Assembly: GCA_019426215.1 (NCBI GenBank)
Contig: CM033394.1
Span: forward strand, 11,552,195 to 11,616,194
Length of the DNA: 64,000 bases
Reading direction: 5' to 3'
Source: Buddleja alternifolia
Taxonomy: Eukaryota > Streptophyta > Magnoliopsida > Lamiales > Scrophulariaceae
Positions 50,790 through 59,801 of the stretch are shown one piece after another. Position 1 is the first letter of the stretch. Every line of letters begins with the position of its first letter. The position numbers were made by a program, and so were the translations under genes. The notes under the pieces are model-generated. The model had not been told where the DNA came from, searched no databases, and saw nothing but the letters and a program-made list of their open reading frames with translations.

Positions 50790-51608
50790 CACTACAAAAA
50801 AGTAAGATATTAGTGACAAAATGTCAAGTGATAATGTCAAAGTTGTCATTACTTATAAACTTTTAGTGACAAGGTTTTTGTTTTATCTTAAAAATAGACT
50901 TCACATGTTTAATAGTGACAACATTGTATAAAAGTAGGGGTGTTCATCGTGCAATTTTTCAAGTGTGACTTTTCAATAGTGCATTGTCAAATTTTTATTT
51001 TGTAAAATAAAACCTAGGGTACTATTTTGAGTGATTTGGGAGGTATTTTTACCAACAACAAAAACGGGTCAAACAAAATAAAATATATTTCAGACCATTA
51101 GGGCATCTCCAACCCAAAACACTAAAATGGTGCAACTATTGCACCATTTTAGTGTTGCTACATTAGAATTCACTTCAACTCATAACTCTGTTTTTAACAC
51201 CAAAAAACATATTATCTAAAATATTCTTTTTTATACCTCATTTTATACTATAGCCGATATTCACAAATAATACGCAAACTTTAATTCTTTTCACATATCC
51301 ATCCGAGAGAACAAATATTGACAAGGAAATCATTGTCACTATTGACAATTAATGACACACGTATAGTAACAACTCAGTGACAACAAATATATTTGTCACT
51401 CTATTTGTGTTGTCACTAAACATGTGTAACTAATTGTCAATACTGATAATTTTAAATACATTTTTGTCACCAAAAATCTTTATTGTGACAAAGTAAAAAT
51501 TATTGTTACTCAATATATATATATATATATTGACTATTAATATTTTAATATGTCGGTTAACTTGTTATAATGGACCTTGAGATATAAGGGTTATCTGTGA
51601 TTTTCTCT
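50790..51608. mobile_element. Non-autonomous CACTA terminus and subterminal region (copy 3)
   Basis: CACTACAAAAAAGTAAG at 50790, then AGTGACAA words, the ACTAAAATGGTGCAA hairpin near 51120-51165 and a (TA)n tract near 51517. Homology to the other copies ends near 51608, where unique sequence upstream of the first CBF gene begins. Confidence 0.5.
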
Positions 51609-52225
51609 TAGAAACATAGACGAGATTAGTATTTTCCTTGTAGTACACTAACGGCATGTTTGGTGCAATGTAATGAGGATTTCAGGAAAGGTCGTTCCCA
51701 CTTATTGAGACTATGAGAAGTTGGATTAGGTAATCCGTTGACTGCTTATTCCCACTTAAAGTGAAAATACCCATTCCTCATTCAACCATGATGAATAATT
51801 ATTCTCATATAAATGCGAATAACTATTGGTATATATTTTTATCCTACTATTTAGACTTACCTATAGGTATACACTAATTTATAGTAGTTAAATAATAATT
51901 TAATCATAATCACATTCAATGGCCACACGCTCCACACATGGCTTTTTTCGTCCAAATTTGACGCTGGGATTGACTTTGTAAAATTGTAATTGAGATATGA
52001 GACTATTATTGTTATTTTGTAAAAAGATGGTACCAAAATTGTTTTTTTCGTGAATCATAAGACTAGTTTTATATTTTTCTCAGAGATAACCAGTCGAAGA
52101 GAATCCGAAGTCGTTGAAGAAAAAGAAAAACAATATGAGATATCCTCCAAATTGAGAGTTTTGTGTTAAAAAGACAAAATAGGAAAAAAAAAGTACTACA
52201 TCACTGTGGTAATTCTAGTCACTGC
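51609..52225. other. Upstream region of CBF/DREB1 copy 1
   Basis: 51609-52080 shows no recognised element. From about 52080 the sequence aligns with 59355-59519 upstream of copy 2 (AGAGAATC, GTTGAAGAA, GAGAGTTTTG, TTAAAAAGA), marking the left limit of the gene duplication. Confidence 0.5.
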
Positions 52226-52252
52226 CACGTCAGAATATGAGCACGTTTTAAT
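52226..52252 (+). promoter_or_regulatory. 27-bp block identical in both CBF promoters (copy 1)
   Basis: Starts CACGTCAGAATATGAGCACG and runs to TTTTAAT, identical to 59520-59546. It lies 253 bp before the ATG. It contains ACGTCA and CACG words that bZIP-type factors can bind; the binding role is inference. Confidence 0.6.
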
Positions 52253-52365
52253 ATGCTGGCCCCCCTTGTAGAGCCCCACTGCAATTAATGCTTTCACAAT
52301 AAAATCCAGGCTTTGTTTAGGCTTCACACGGGACCCCCTCTGCTATCCCGTGTCCATATCGTAAG

Positions 52366-52371
52366 CACATG
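52366..52371 (+). promoter_or_regulatory. CACATG E-box (copy 1 promoter)
   Basis: Follows the shared CCCGTGTCCATATCGTA phrase. The aligned site in copy 2 is CACGTG. CANNTG sites are known targets of ICE1-type bHLH factors in CBF promoters; function here is inferred. Confidence 0.45.
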
Positions 52372-52393
52372 TACGGTCTACCCCTCCAAAACA

Positions 52394-52400
52394 TATAAAT
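52394..52400 (+). promoter_or_regulatory. TATA box of CBF/DREB1 copy 1
   Basis: TATAAAT, 79 bp before the ATG, within ACATATAAATTCATT. The aligned stretch in copy 2 is stretched by TA repeats. Confidence 0.6.
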
Positions 52401-52478
52401 TCATTCTTCTCTCAAATTGTCATAACTCAAATACTCTACTTACAACCCAAGTTATAATAATAAGCTTTTACAACAAAC

Positions 52479-53114
52479 ATGGATTCACAAACCTCAAACT
52501 CCGACCCGTACCCGCAAACCAATCTGCCCGATTCTCCTCACTCCGACGAAGAAGTAATCCTCGCGTCGAGCCGCCCCAAGAAACGCGCCGGCAGGACTAA
52601 GGTCAAGGAGACGCGCCACCCCGTCTACCGCGGCGTTAGGCAGAGGAATTCCGATAGGTGGGTTTGCGAGGTTCGTGAGCCGACTAACCAGAAGAGGATA
52701 TGGCTCGGGACTTATCCCACTGCGGAGATGGCGGCGCGAGCTTACGACGTGGCGACCATGGCCCTGAGGGGACAGACAGCGTGCCTTAATTTTGCTGACT
52801 CAGTGGGGCTGCCGCTTCCCCAGTCGATTGACCCGAAGGATATTCGCAAGGCGGCAATGGAGGCCGCGGAGGCGTTTCGTCCGACGGCGGCGGCGGGAGG
52901 TGAAGAGCGGAGGATTGATGAGGCTGCTGAAGGAAGTAGTACACAGAATGTGATGCCGCCGGATTATGACATGTTTGGCTGGAATGAAGGTGTGGATATA
53001 GGGGAAGCGGCGGACGGAGTTCTGATGTCGCCGCCGCCGAGTTATGAGGAGAGGTTCGGTTGCGATGACGTGGAAAGTGATGCTGAGGTGGAGCTGTGGA
53101 GTTACTCAAAATGA
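52479..53114 (+). CDS. DREB1: CBF/DREB1-type AP2/ERF transcription factor, copy 1 (211 aa, intronless)
   Basis: Single exon from ATG 52479. Residues 34-48 carry the CBF signature before the AP2 domain ([15 protein letters not shown]); the AP2 domain spans about 49-106 ([20 protein letters not shown] ... [18 protein letters not shown] ... CLNFADS). The C-terminus is acidic with FGWNE and ends VELWSYSK, like the LWSY end of CBFs. In the family these nuclear factors bind CRT/DRE (CCGAC) promoter elements and drive cold and dehydration genes. The second signature after AP2 (DSAWR) is reduced: DSVGLPLP here against DSVWRLPVP in copy 2, a 3-bp loss turning Trp-Arg into Gly. The longer frame starting 52313 is a shadow. 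GC content is far above the surrounding DNA, normal for CBFs. Confidence 0.95.
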   Translation: MDSQTSNSDPYPQTNLPDSPHSDEEVILASSRPKKRAGRTKVKETRHPVYRGVRQRNSDRWVCEVREPTNQKRIWLGTYPTAEMAARAYDVATMALRGQTACLNFADSVGLPLPQSIDPKDIRKAAMEAAEAFRPTAAAGGEERRIDEAAEGSSTQNVMPPDYDMFGWNEGVDIGEAADGVLMSPPPSYEERFGCDDVESDAEVELWSYSK

Positions 53115-53400
53115 GTGATGAAGACTTCTAGTTATAATACTATGTTGGAGTGAGTGACAACATAAAGTGATTTGACTTTTGAGTGGGGTTTTATTCAGAA
53201 AAAACAAAAAATATATAGTTTGTGTGGGGTTGGGTTTTCTTTCCCTCTCTTTGCTAAGTAGAGTGGAGTAGAGTTTAACGCATGCTTTTTGAATCATGTG
53301 TGAGGTTTGTTTTATTTTATCTTTCTTTTTTTCTAATGTTTTCGTTTTTGTAAAATAGAAGTGGAATGTATTAAATAACACTAGTTTGTGTGAGATATCC
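53115..53400 (+). other. 3' UTR homology of CBF copy 1
   Basis: Aligns with 60495-60780: GATGAAGACTTC, ACTATGTTGGAGTGAGTG, TGTTTTATTTTATC, TTTTCGTTTTTGTAAAATAG, then ATTAAATAACACTAG. It marks the right limit of the duplicated gene unit. Confidence 0.65.
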
Positions 53401-53509
53401 TTCGTGTCAATCGACTCAATTGTCAATTGATAGAAAAAACCGCTTGAAAATGCTAAAATGTCCAAACATAAGACCCACATCTATTACATGTCAAAGATCT
53501 CTTATAAAT

Positions 53510-53705
53510 GTCCCCAAGAGTTGACCGAGTTGGTTTGGTAGGGTATTTCCTATCAAGACAACTCGGGCTCAAACTGCTCTAGGGACATGAGCCTGTCGTA
53601 CAGGGTTTCCTAGTGCGGGTTACCCCCTTCATGTGATTTGCGGTCTATTGCATGAGGGCAGAATTCGGGTAGCGGCTACGGTTCCCTAGTTACCAAAAAC
53701 ATCTC
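53510..53705 (+). mobile_element. SINE-like element (tRNA-related)
   Basis: GAGTTGACCGAGTTGGTTTGG looks like an A box (split here as GAGTTGACCG and AGTTGGTTTGG), and GGGCTCAAACTGC, about 35 bp on, like a degenerate B box. A body with GTGCGGGTTACCCCC follows, then an A-rich end near 53695. No precise target duplication was found. It resembles plant tRNA-derived SINEs; the subfamily is unknown. Confidence 0.5.
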
Positions 53706-54089
53706 TTATAAATTATCTGACTAAAGTATCGGGGGGTCTTAGTGAAGGCCCTCCCAACTAGCCTAACATACTCCTTAATCTTCCGTATTAATTTTTGAAC
53801 CTAACGAATTCGAAATCTCAGTGAACACGTCCTCTATTGACTCTCAAATCAGGATTGTTTAATGAGACTTAACGAGTGTTTTACAAACTCTAAAATTAAG
53901 TGATTCTTGAATTTCAATTTAAAATAAATAATTTTAATGTGTTCGTAAATTATGATTCTGATTTTGAATCTCTTAAATTAATCTCCAAATTGTGGTAATC
54001 TCCAAGTTGTTTAATTAGACTTAAGTTACAAACTCTAAAATTTAGGGAGTCTTATACTCTAGTTTAAAATAAATACTTTTAATGTGTTC
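53706..54089. other. Intergenic, partly repeated
   Basis: Two related phrases (GACTTAA / ACAAACTCTAAAATT / AAAATAAATA-TTTTAATGTG) recur at about 53870-53945 and 54010-54085, a diverged ~140-bp direct repeat. No gene is seen. Confidence 0.4.
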
Positions 54090-54300
54090 GTAAATTATAA
54101 TTCTAGTGGTATCTACCTCTCACTTTATGTGAGAGGTCCTGAGTTCGAATCCAAACTGCCACAAGTTGTGGCTCTCCCCTCCTTTATGGAGCTAGATAGA
54201 GTCTTTATGGCTCATGATTATAACTATCAACCCGAGTTTGTCGAGCTAGATATATAGGGTATCCCCCTCCCTCTTGAATTAAAAATAAAATAAAAATTAT
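54090..54300 (+). mobile_element. SINE-like element 2
   Basis: AGTGGTATCTACCTCTCAC (A-box-like) and GAGTTCGAATCC (good B-box match) about 30 bp apart, then a body and an A-rich tail AATTAAAAATAAAATAAAAA. It has the tRNA-like head and A-rich end of a SINE. No target duplication was resolved. Confidence 0.55.
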
Positions 54301-54329
54301 GATTCTATAATTTTTGTAGTTAAAATTAA

Positions 54330-56094
54330 AGTAAATTGCATCTGGCCCCTGACGCATATCACATTATGGATCCACTATCATGATTTGGGAAATTACTTTA
54401 ACACCCTCATTTTTAAGAAATTGTAAAATCGAAATGGAAAAGTGCAAAATGCCCTGGTCAAAAATTTTAAAAAGAAAAGTAGAAGAAAAGCAAAGAATAA
54501 AAAATTCCAAAAGACAAATTGCCCTCAATTGATAGAAAAATAAATAAAAGCAATAATTTAAGTTTAAAAATTATTATTAGCAGTTAATTTTTTAAAAAAT
54601 ATAAACAAAAAATTATTGAAAAAGACAAAAAGAAATCCTGGCCTCCTCTCCCCTTCCCTCATCATCTAGCTAGGCCCCCACCTCATCACCAAGCACCGTG
54701 TCCCCCTCTCCCTGCCGCCTGGCCCCACCACAACCATCTTCCACCGCTAGATCGCTGCCGCCAACCACACCAAAATTAGTTGTTCATAACTTTCAACGCA
54801 CCGTACTAGTTGAGGATCTCAGGGGAAGAACATTATGTTTTTTTGGATAAGTTTTTAATTTATCAAAAATGGTCAATATATTAATTTAAAATATTAAGTG
54901 ATTAAAATTGTTCCAAATATAAATTCCTTTTATGATTTTATGTAATTTTTCACTTGCCATTTGGGAATTTGACCAGTTGACTTATTTTCTCCGCCTAAGA
55001 AATTGATTGTCCACCTATGCAGGATTGAAATATATTATATAAAAACAATATTAAAAAATTCAAATATACTAATTATTAAGAACTTAAGTATATTAATTAA
55101 ATTACCTCTTATTTTATACATAAATTAGTTTGTAAATTGTTTATGAGGATTTAAATAATGTGATATTTAACTTAATTATTTTGATCAAATCAATTTAGTT
55201 AAGTTTAAACCAAATACTTTTAATATGATTATTTTAATTAAATCATTTATTTAAGTCACAATCCTTTCTTTTTTAACTTTATTATGTTAGTTAAACACAA
55301 AGTATTTCTATTCCAAGCCTGAGGACATTATCGTCCATAAATTATGATCCCGCCTAAGTTGGGGTATTTTCATCAGGACCTAACAGGACCCTAAGGACAC
55401 TAACGTAGGACCTAAATGTTAGATAAAGATAAATAACAAGGGGGTAATGCAATTTTTTAAAACACGATGGTGGACCCAATCTGCCAGGGGCGGAGCTAGG
55501 ATTTTTGTCGGGGGGGGGGGGGGGGGGGCGAGATTATATATTGTGATATAGTAATACACTTTTTTTTGCTAGATAGACGAAGGATTTAAGGGGGGTGTGG
55601 GTCGGGGGGCGGTACGGTACACTATATTTATGGGAGGAAATATAATAAGGAACTAGAATTGCCTTATTCATAAGCCTAAGATTTCTATTTTCCCCTTTGT
55701 TTGAGTTGTAAAAATGTTGATGGAGGGAGAAAGTGAAAATTTGGGAATTAAGAAATGGATTGAAAAAGTCAAATGGCATACTAAGTATTTTTGACTAATA
55801 GAGGGGGTTATTTTTGTCATTTTTTAGGGGGGCAAAATTACAAATGTTATAGCTTTATAGGTAGAAGTGACAATTTTAAAATTTTGAGAGGGGCGAAATT
55901 ACAAATGTTATAACCTTATACGTAGAAGTGACAATTTTAAAATTTTGAGGGGGGCGAAAATACAAATATTATAATCTTATAGGCAAAAGTGAGATTTTTA
56001 AAAATTTGAGGGGGACGGTGGCACCCCCCAACCCCCCCCCTTCCCTGCAATCTGCATTGACCATTCGTTACGGGGGTATAAATATAATTTACCT
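54330..56094. mobile_element. MULE-like element with 9-bp target duplication and nested hAT
   Basis: Flanked by perfect 9-bp duplications TAAAATTAA (54321-54329, 56095-56103). The arms begin AGTAAATTGCATCTGGCCCC and, reversed from the right, AGGTAAATTATATTTATACC, then share GGATCCACTATC / GGGTCCACCATC. Inside, 54650-54780 is a GC-rich CCTC / CCACC block. A hAT element (55485-56047) is inserted near the right arm. Non-coding. Confidence 0.8.
55485..56047. mobile_element. hAT-type non-autonomous element, 563 bp
   Basis: Perfect 8-bp duplications CAATCTGC (55477-55484, 56048-56055). The ends are CAGGGGCGGAGCTAGG and (reversed) CAGGGAAGGGGGG. It has long G runs just inside the left end (55512-55527) and two or three AAAATTTTGAG-GGGGCAAAAT-type tandem segments at 55840-56010. 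It is the same family as 10509-11143, in the other orientation. Confidence 0.88.
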
Positions 56095-56289
56095 TAAAAT
56101 TAAAGTTTTGAATATTTTCATTAAGCTATTTATGACTAAGCTGATTGTGAATCATTTTATTTTTTTCAAACATTCCCCTATAATACTTTTCCATATTTTA
56201 TTTGTGTTTGCAAATACTAACCATTTTCCATTCTTTTAACTTTTAAACAATTCTCCAAAATGAAAGTTTTTCGCAAACACTCCCTTAAT

Positions 56290-56640
56290 TGTTTACTATT
56301 TGTGTCTTTTGAAACCAACAGAACCATATTATTTAAGCATCACCATGGGTCAAACAACAAAACAGACACAACAAACTGTGGAGGATCATGAGATCCCTCC
56401 TGACTAACATCTGCCGACTTTGTTAAATAGTGGGCGACACTATTATCCGAAAACCTAACTTAACTAAACGAACAATTAGACAAAACAAGAAGCATAGAAT
56501 TTTACATCAGAAACTAAGGAAGCAATAAAAGAGTAATCCACATTGGGATTACGAAACTTGGATAAAACCACAAGACAATCACCATCGTATACTGCTTTCC
56601 CAGCCTCTTAGCAGCGCCAATTTAATATATTCGACTAACC
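56290..56640 (-). pseudogene. LINE RNase H remnant
   Basis: Minus strand: VYDGDCLVVLSKFRNPNVDY then SFIASLVSDVKFYASCF, stops, and in another frame NSVAHYLTKSADVSQEGS. The DGDC and NxxAHxL pattern is the second half of LINE-type RNase H (RVT_3). Here the Asp in DGDC is kept, unlike the EGN of the other LINE family in this window. Broken by stops and a frameshift. Confidence 0.6.
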
Positions 56641-56696
56641 TTTTCTTTAAAAAATATAAAATCAACTTTTACACTTACACCACTTTTTTTTTTGGG

Positions 56697-57117
56697 GGTA
56701 AAAAATATTTCGGCCCCAACCTATGTTGGTCGGAGCACTTTGGCACACAATCTAATACCTTTTTTCCCTGAGTACCCAATCTTTGTAAATTGTGACAAGT
56801 AAGTCCATCATATGAATGATTTGACTTAGATTGTGTACTCGACTACCTATACATTGCATGATATGTGCACTTTGCACCCTATCCTATGTCGTTTTGTGCA
56901 CCTGACTAACTTTACATTGCGAGATATGTGCACTTTGCTACACAATTTAAGTCATGCCTAAAGCACGTGACAGACTTTTCGAAAAGAATATTCCAAATTA
57001 TTTATCCAATGGATTTACTTATCACAATTTACAAAACTTGGTTACTCGGGTGTAAAAAATAATGGATTATGTGCCAAAGTGCTCCAACCGACATAGGTTG
57101 GGTTCGAAAATGTTTTT
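56697..57117. mobile_element. Inverted-repeat element (MULE/MITE-like), ~420 bp
   Basis: Left arm AAAAAATATTTCGGCCCCAA-CCTATGTTGGTCGGAGCAC; the right arm reversed reads AAAAAACATTTTCGAACCCA-ACCTATGTCGGTTGGAGCAC. Arms of about 100 bp match imperfectly. One such arm also occurs in each R3 block (30375-30450, 41760-41840, 46500-46590). No target duplication was resolved. Confidence 0.6.
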
Positions 57118-57427
57118 TATGTTTTTATTTTTTTTATTGAGTGAATACTAATACCACTTAGAGGTAATGAATTTTCAGCAAATATACCATTGAATCCTTA
57201 CATTAGGAATTCATAAATCGTGTTCTGTTATAGATAATTTTTCTTGAGTTATCCAAATTGATAATTTTATCTATTTAAGTTTAACTTTTATATTATTTTA
57301 TGATTTTTTTTTATATCTTCTAAACAATTATATCCAACTTATGATTTAAAAAGTTAATCATCAATTTATTGTTTATCAAATAATCTAAATAAATATATCA
57401 AATAACCCCAATTTATCAATTTTTTGA

Positions 57428-58359
57428 GGCAAGTGTCATTAATATATCTTGGAGTTTCAGGTTTGTATTAATTTGGCCCCTAAAGTAGATATTGTAATGC
57501 TACAGTTCTTAATATTTAATTTCGGTATCACTTTCGTCCTTTTCGTTGAATTTTGTCCGAAACATGTAAATTTTCAGGGTCAACATTGCAAGATTTAATT
57601 TTATCTTTATCTGTTATTCCTTAGTCCTTTTTAATACTTTAGTTACCAAAACAGTGGACACAACTTTGTTTTTCGTTTATTGCCAAAAATGAAGTCATTT
57701 CCAACAATAGATCTAAAATGAAACATTAAATTTTGAAATGCAAAAATAATTTATTAAAATATTAAATAAAACACTAAATTTTGTTATGATAATTCACCAA
57801 ATAAGAGCATAAAGATTAAAGACACATAAATTTACGTGGTTCGGAAATTGCCTACATTCACGGGAGGGGAGAGAGTATTTTACTATTGATGAAAGAGATA
57901 CAAATTACAATGAATGTCAAAAATATTTAACTAATTCATGACCCTTGATTTTTCCCTACAATACATGTGTACTTAACAGAACTGACCCTTTTGAAAATGA
58001 GCTTGTTGCATAATTTTGAGCCTAACATATCACAGCAAATTTTGAATGCATTAATTCAAAATTTAATATTTGATTTTAGATCTATTGTTTGAACTGACTT
58101 CATTTTTAGCCAAAAAAAAATAAAATTGGGCTTTTTGTTTTTTTTGACTAAAGTGTGAAAAAGGACTAAAGTGCAACAAATAAACTTATATCTTACCATT
58201 TTGTTCCTAAAAGTCGCATGTTCTGCCTCAAAATCCACTGGTTAAAATGAAAGTGATACCGAAATTGAACTTTAAGGACTATAGTATAACATTTCTTTTA
58301 GTTTAGGGACTAAATTGATACAAATTTGAAACTTCAAGGACTATTAGTGAGATTTGGCC
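57428..58359. mobile_element. Inverted-repeat MULE-like element with nested solo LTR
   Basis: The left arm GGCAAGTGTCATTAATATAT... and the reversed right arm GGCCAAATCTCACTAATAGT... share about 120-150 bp, including AGTTTCA-G/A-TTTGTAT-AATTT and TTTCGGTATCACTTTC. The 9-bp flanks ATTTTTTGA and ATTTCTTAA agree at seven positions. Non-coding. Confidence 0.6.
57782..58037. mobile_element. Solo LTR or LTR-like element, 256 bp
   Basis: TGTTATGATAATTC...CATATCACAGCA with TG...CA ends and perfect 5-bp duplications AATTT (57777-57781, 58038-58042). It contains TTTACGTGGTTCGG, a phrase common in plant copia LTRs. Orientation was not settled. Confidence 0.75.
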
Positions 58360-59354
58360 ATTTCTTAATGAAAAATAATCCCAAGGATGCTTTTGGCTAA
58401 CAATGATAAAAGGGCAAAATCACTAATTAATAGTCCCTGAAGTTTCATATTTGTAGCACTTTGGTCCATAAAAGTACCGAATGCTAGGTTGCACGGGTAC
58501 GGATACGACGACACGGATACGACACGATACGATACGGGTACGGCGATACAATTTTTTCAAAATTTTATGATACGACACGCCGATGATACGGCTATATATA
58601 TGCATGTATAATATATAAAAATAAATTTAATTCGATAAACTCATTGATATAAATAAAATTTTATCTAGTTTTGTAAATTTCTTTGTCATTTATTTGATTT
58701 TTATGTGTTAATTTTTAACAAAAGACCGAAAATATTATTTATTTTTCTATTTTAGTCCAAAAAGTATTATATAATATTAAACAAATATTCTATTTGGTAT
58801 CTAAAATGTATTGGATAATTCAAATTTTATGTCGGATACGGTATCCAAAAATTTTTCTTTTCTTTTTATTTTTGGACACTTCAAAAATGGCCTGGACACT
58901 GTATCCGAGAGTATTCGTGCAGTATACGGGTACAATACTGCACGGGGCCGATTTTAGGAGTATCCATGCATCGTAAACCAATTTTTATCCTATCGTCGCT
59001 AAAATTTAGTTTATGTTTCAAGTTCGTCCTTTTGGCCACTTTTCTGTGGATTTTGGAAGGATCGGACAACTTGTACACCTCACATGTGTAACAACAACAA
59101 CATATGCGCTTCAAATTGACCCCTAAAAAATGGCACTTGTGGCGCACATACTCTGCAATCCGGCCAAAATCCACCAAAGAAAAACCCAAAGGACGACAAA
59201 AGCAATACATCAACTAAACTTTTAGGGACAAATGTACTATCTTATATTTTACATCACTTATATAAGACAAATGTATATAGTCCATATCAATATTATATTT
59301 TGAGAATTCTTTATACACATAACACATATTGTATAATATATGAAATGAAATAGG
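58360..59354. mobile_element. Degenerate TE cluster with hAT-like element
   Basis: At 58485-58975 an element starts TAGGTTGCACGGGTACGG, has many GATACG / ACGGGTA words in both arms and ends near TCCATGCATCGTA; the flanks do not match, so the hAT assignment is tentative. Around it, CACTAATTAATAGTCCCTGA (58421) echoes the arm of the 57428 element. Short frames (58423-58605, 58881-59213) are not gene-like. Confidence 0.4.
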
Positions 59355-59519
59355 AGTGAACCATTCAAAGAGAATCAGAGCTAAAAAAAAAAAGCAAGGA
59401 GAATCTGAACTCGTTGAAGAAATTGTATATTCTCTTATGTTTCTTCCAAAGCGAGAGTTTTGCATTAAAAAGAAAAAGAAGAAAAAAGAACACTACAATA
59501 TAGTAGTTCTAATTAATAC
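59355..59519 (+). other. Upstream homology of CBF copy 2
   Basis: Aligns with 52080-52225. It has purine-rich AAAGAGAATC, GTTGAAGAA, GAGAGTTTTG and an A/G tract. Left limit of the gene duplication. Confidence 0.5.
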
Positions 59520-59546
59520 CACGTCAGAATATGAGCACGTTTTAAT
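59520..59546 (+). promoter_or_regulatory. 27-bp block identical in both CBF promoters (copy 2)
   Basis: Identical to 52226-52252 and 282 bp before the ATG. The flanks (CTGGCCCC, then GAGC-CCACTGC) are also conserved but with changes. Confidence 0.6.
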
Positions 59547-59668
59547 GAGCTGGCCCCTCATAGAGCGCCACTGCGGCCTTCAAAATAAGTAACAACGAAG
59601 GGGTCCAAGCTTTGATTAGTAGTGCCAGGCTGGACCCCCTTAGACATCCCGTGTCCATATCGTATGCG

Positions 59669-59674
59669 CACGTG
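59669..59674 (+). promoter_or_regulatory. G-box CACGTG (copy 2 promoter)
   Basis: Perfect palindromic G-box inside GCGCACGTGTGC, following the shared CCCGTGTCCATATCGTA phrase. G-boxes bind bHLH (including PIF-type) and bZIP factors; in known CBF promoters they mediate light and clock input. The role here is inferred. Confidence 0.5.
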
Positions 59675-59691
59675 TGCATTTCCCCACCCAA

Positions 59692-59720
59692 AACATATAT
59701 ATATATATATATATATTTAT
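59692..59720 (+). promoter_or_regulatory. TATA region of CBF copy 2, expanded by TA repeats
   Basis: Where copy 1 has ACATATAAATTC, copy 2 has ACA, a run of TA repeats, TTTATATGTAAATTC. Which TATA is used is not clear. Confidence 0.5.
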
Positions 59721-59801
59721 ATGTAAATTCATTTTCTTCTCTCAACTCCCAATTGTCAAAAGTCAGAAGCTCACTGAACAAACACTCCCAACACAATTAA
59801 C

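Noticed and set aside
52313..52600. 95-residue plus frame overlapping the start of CBF copy 1
   Set aside because: Covers the promoter and TATA box and is out of frame with the AP2 protein.
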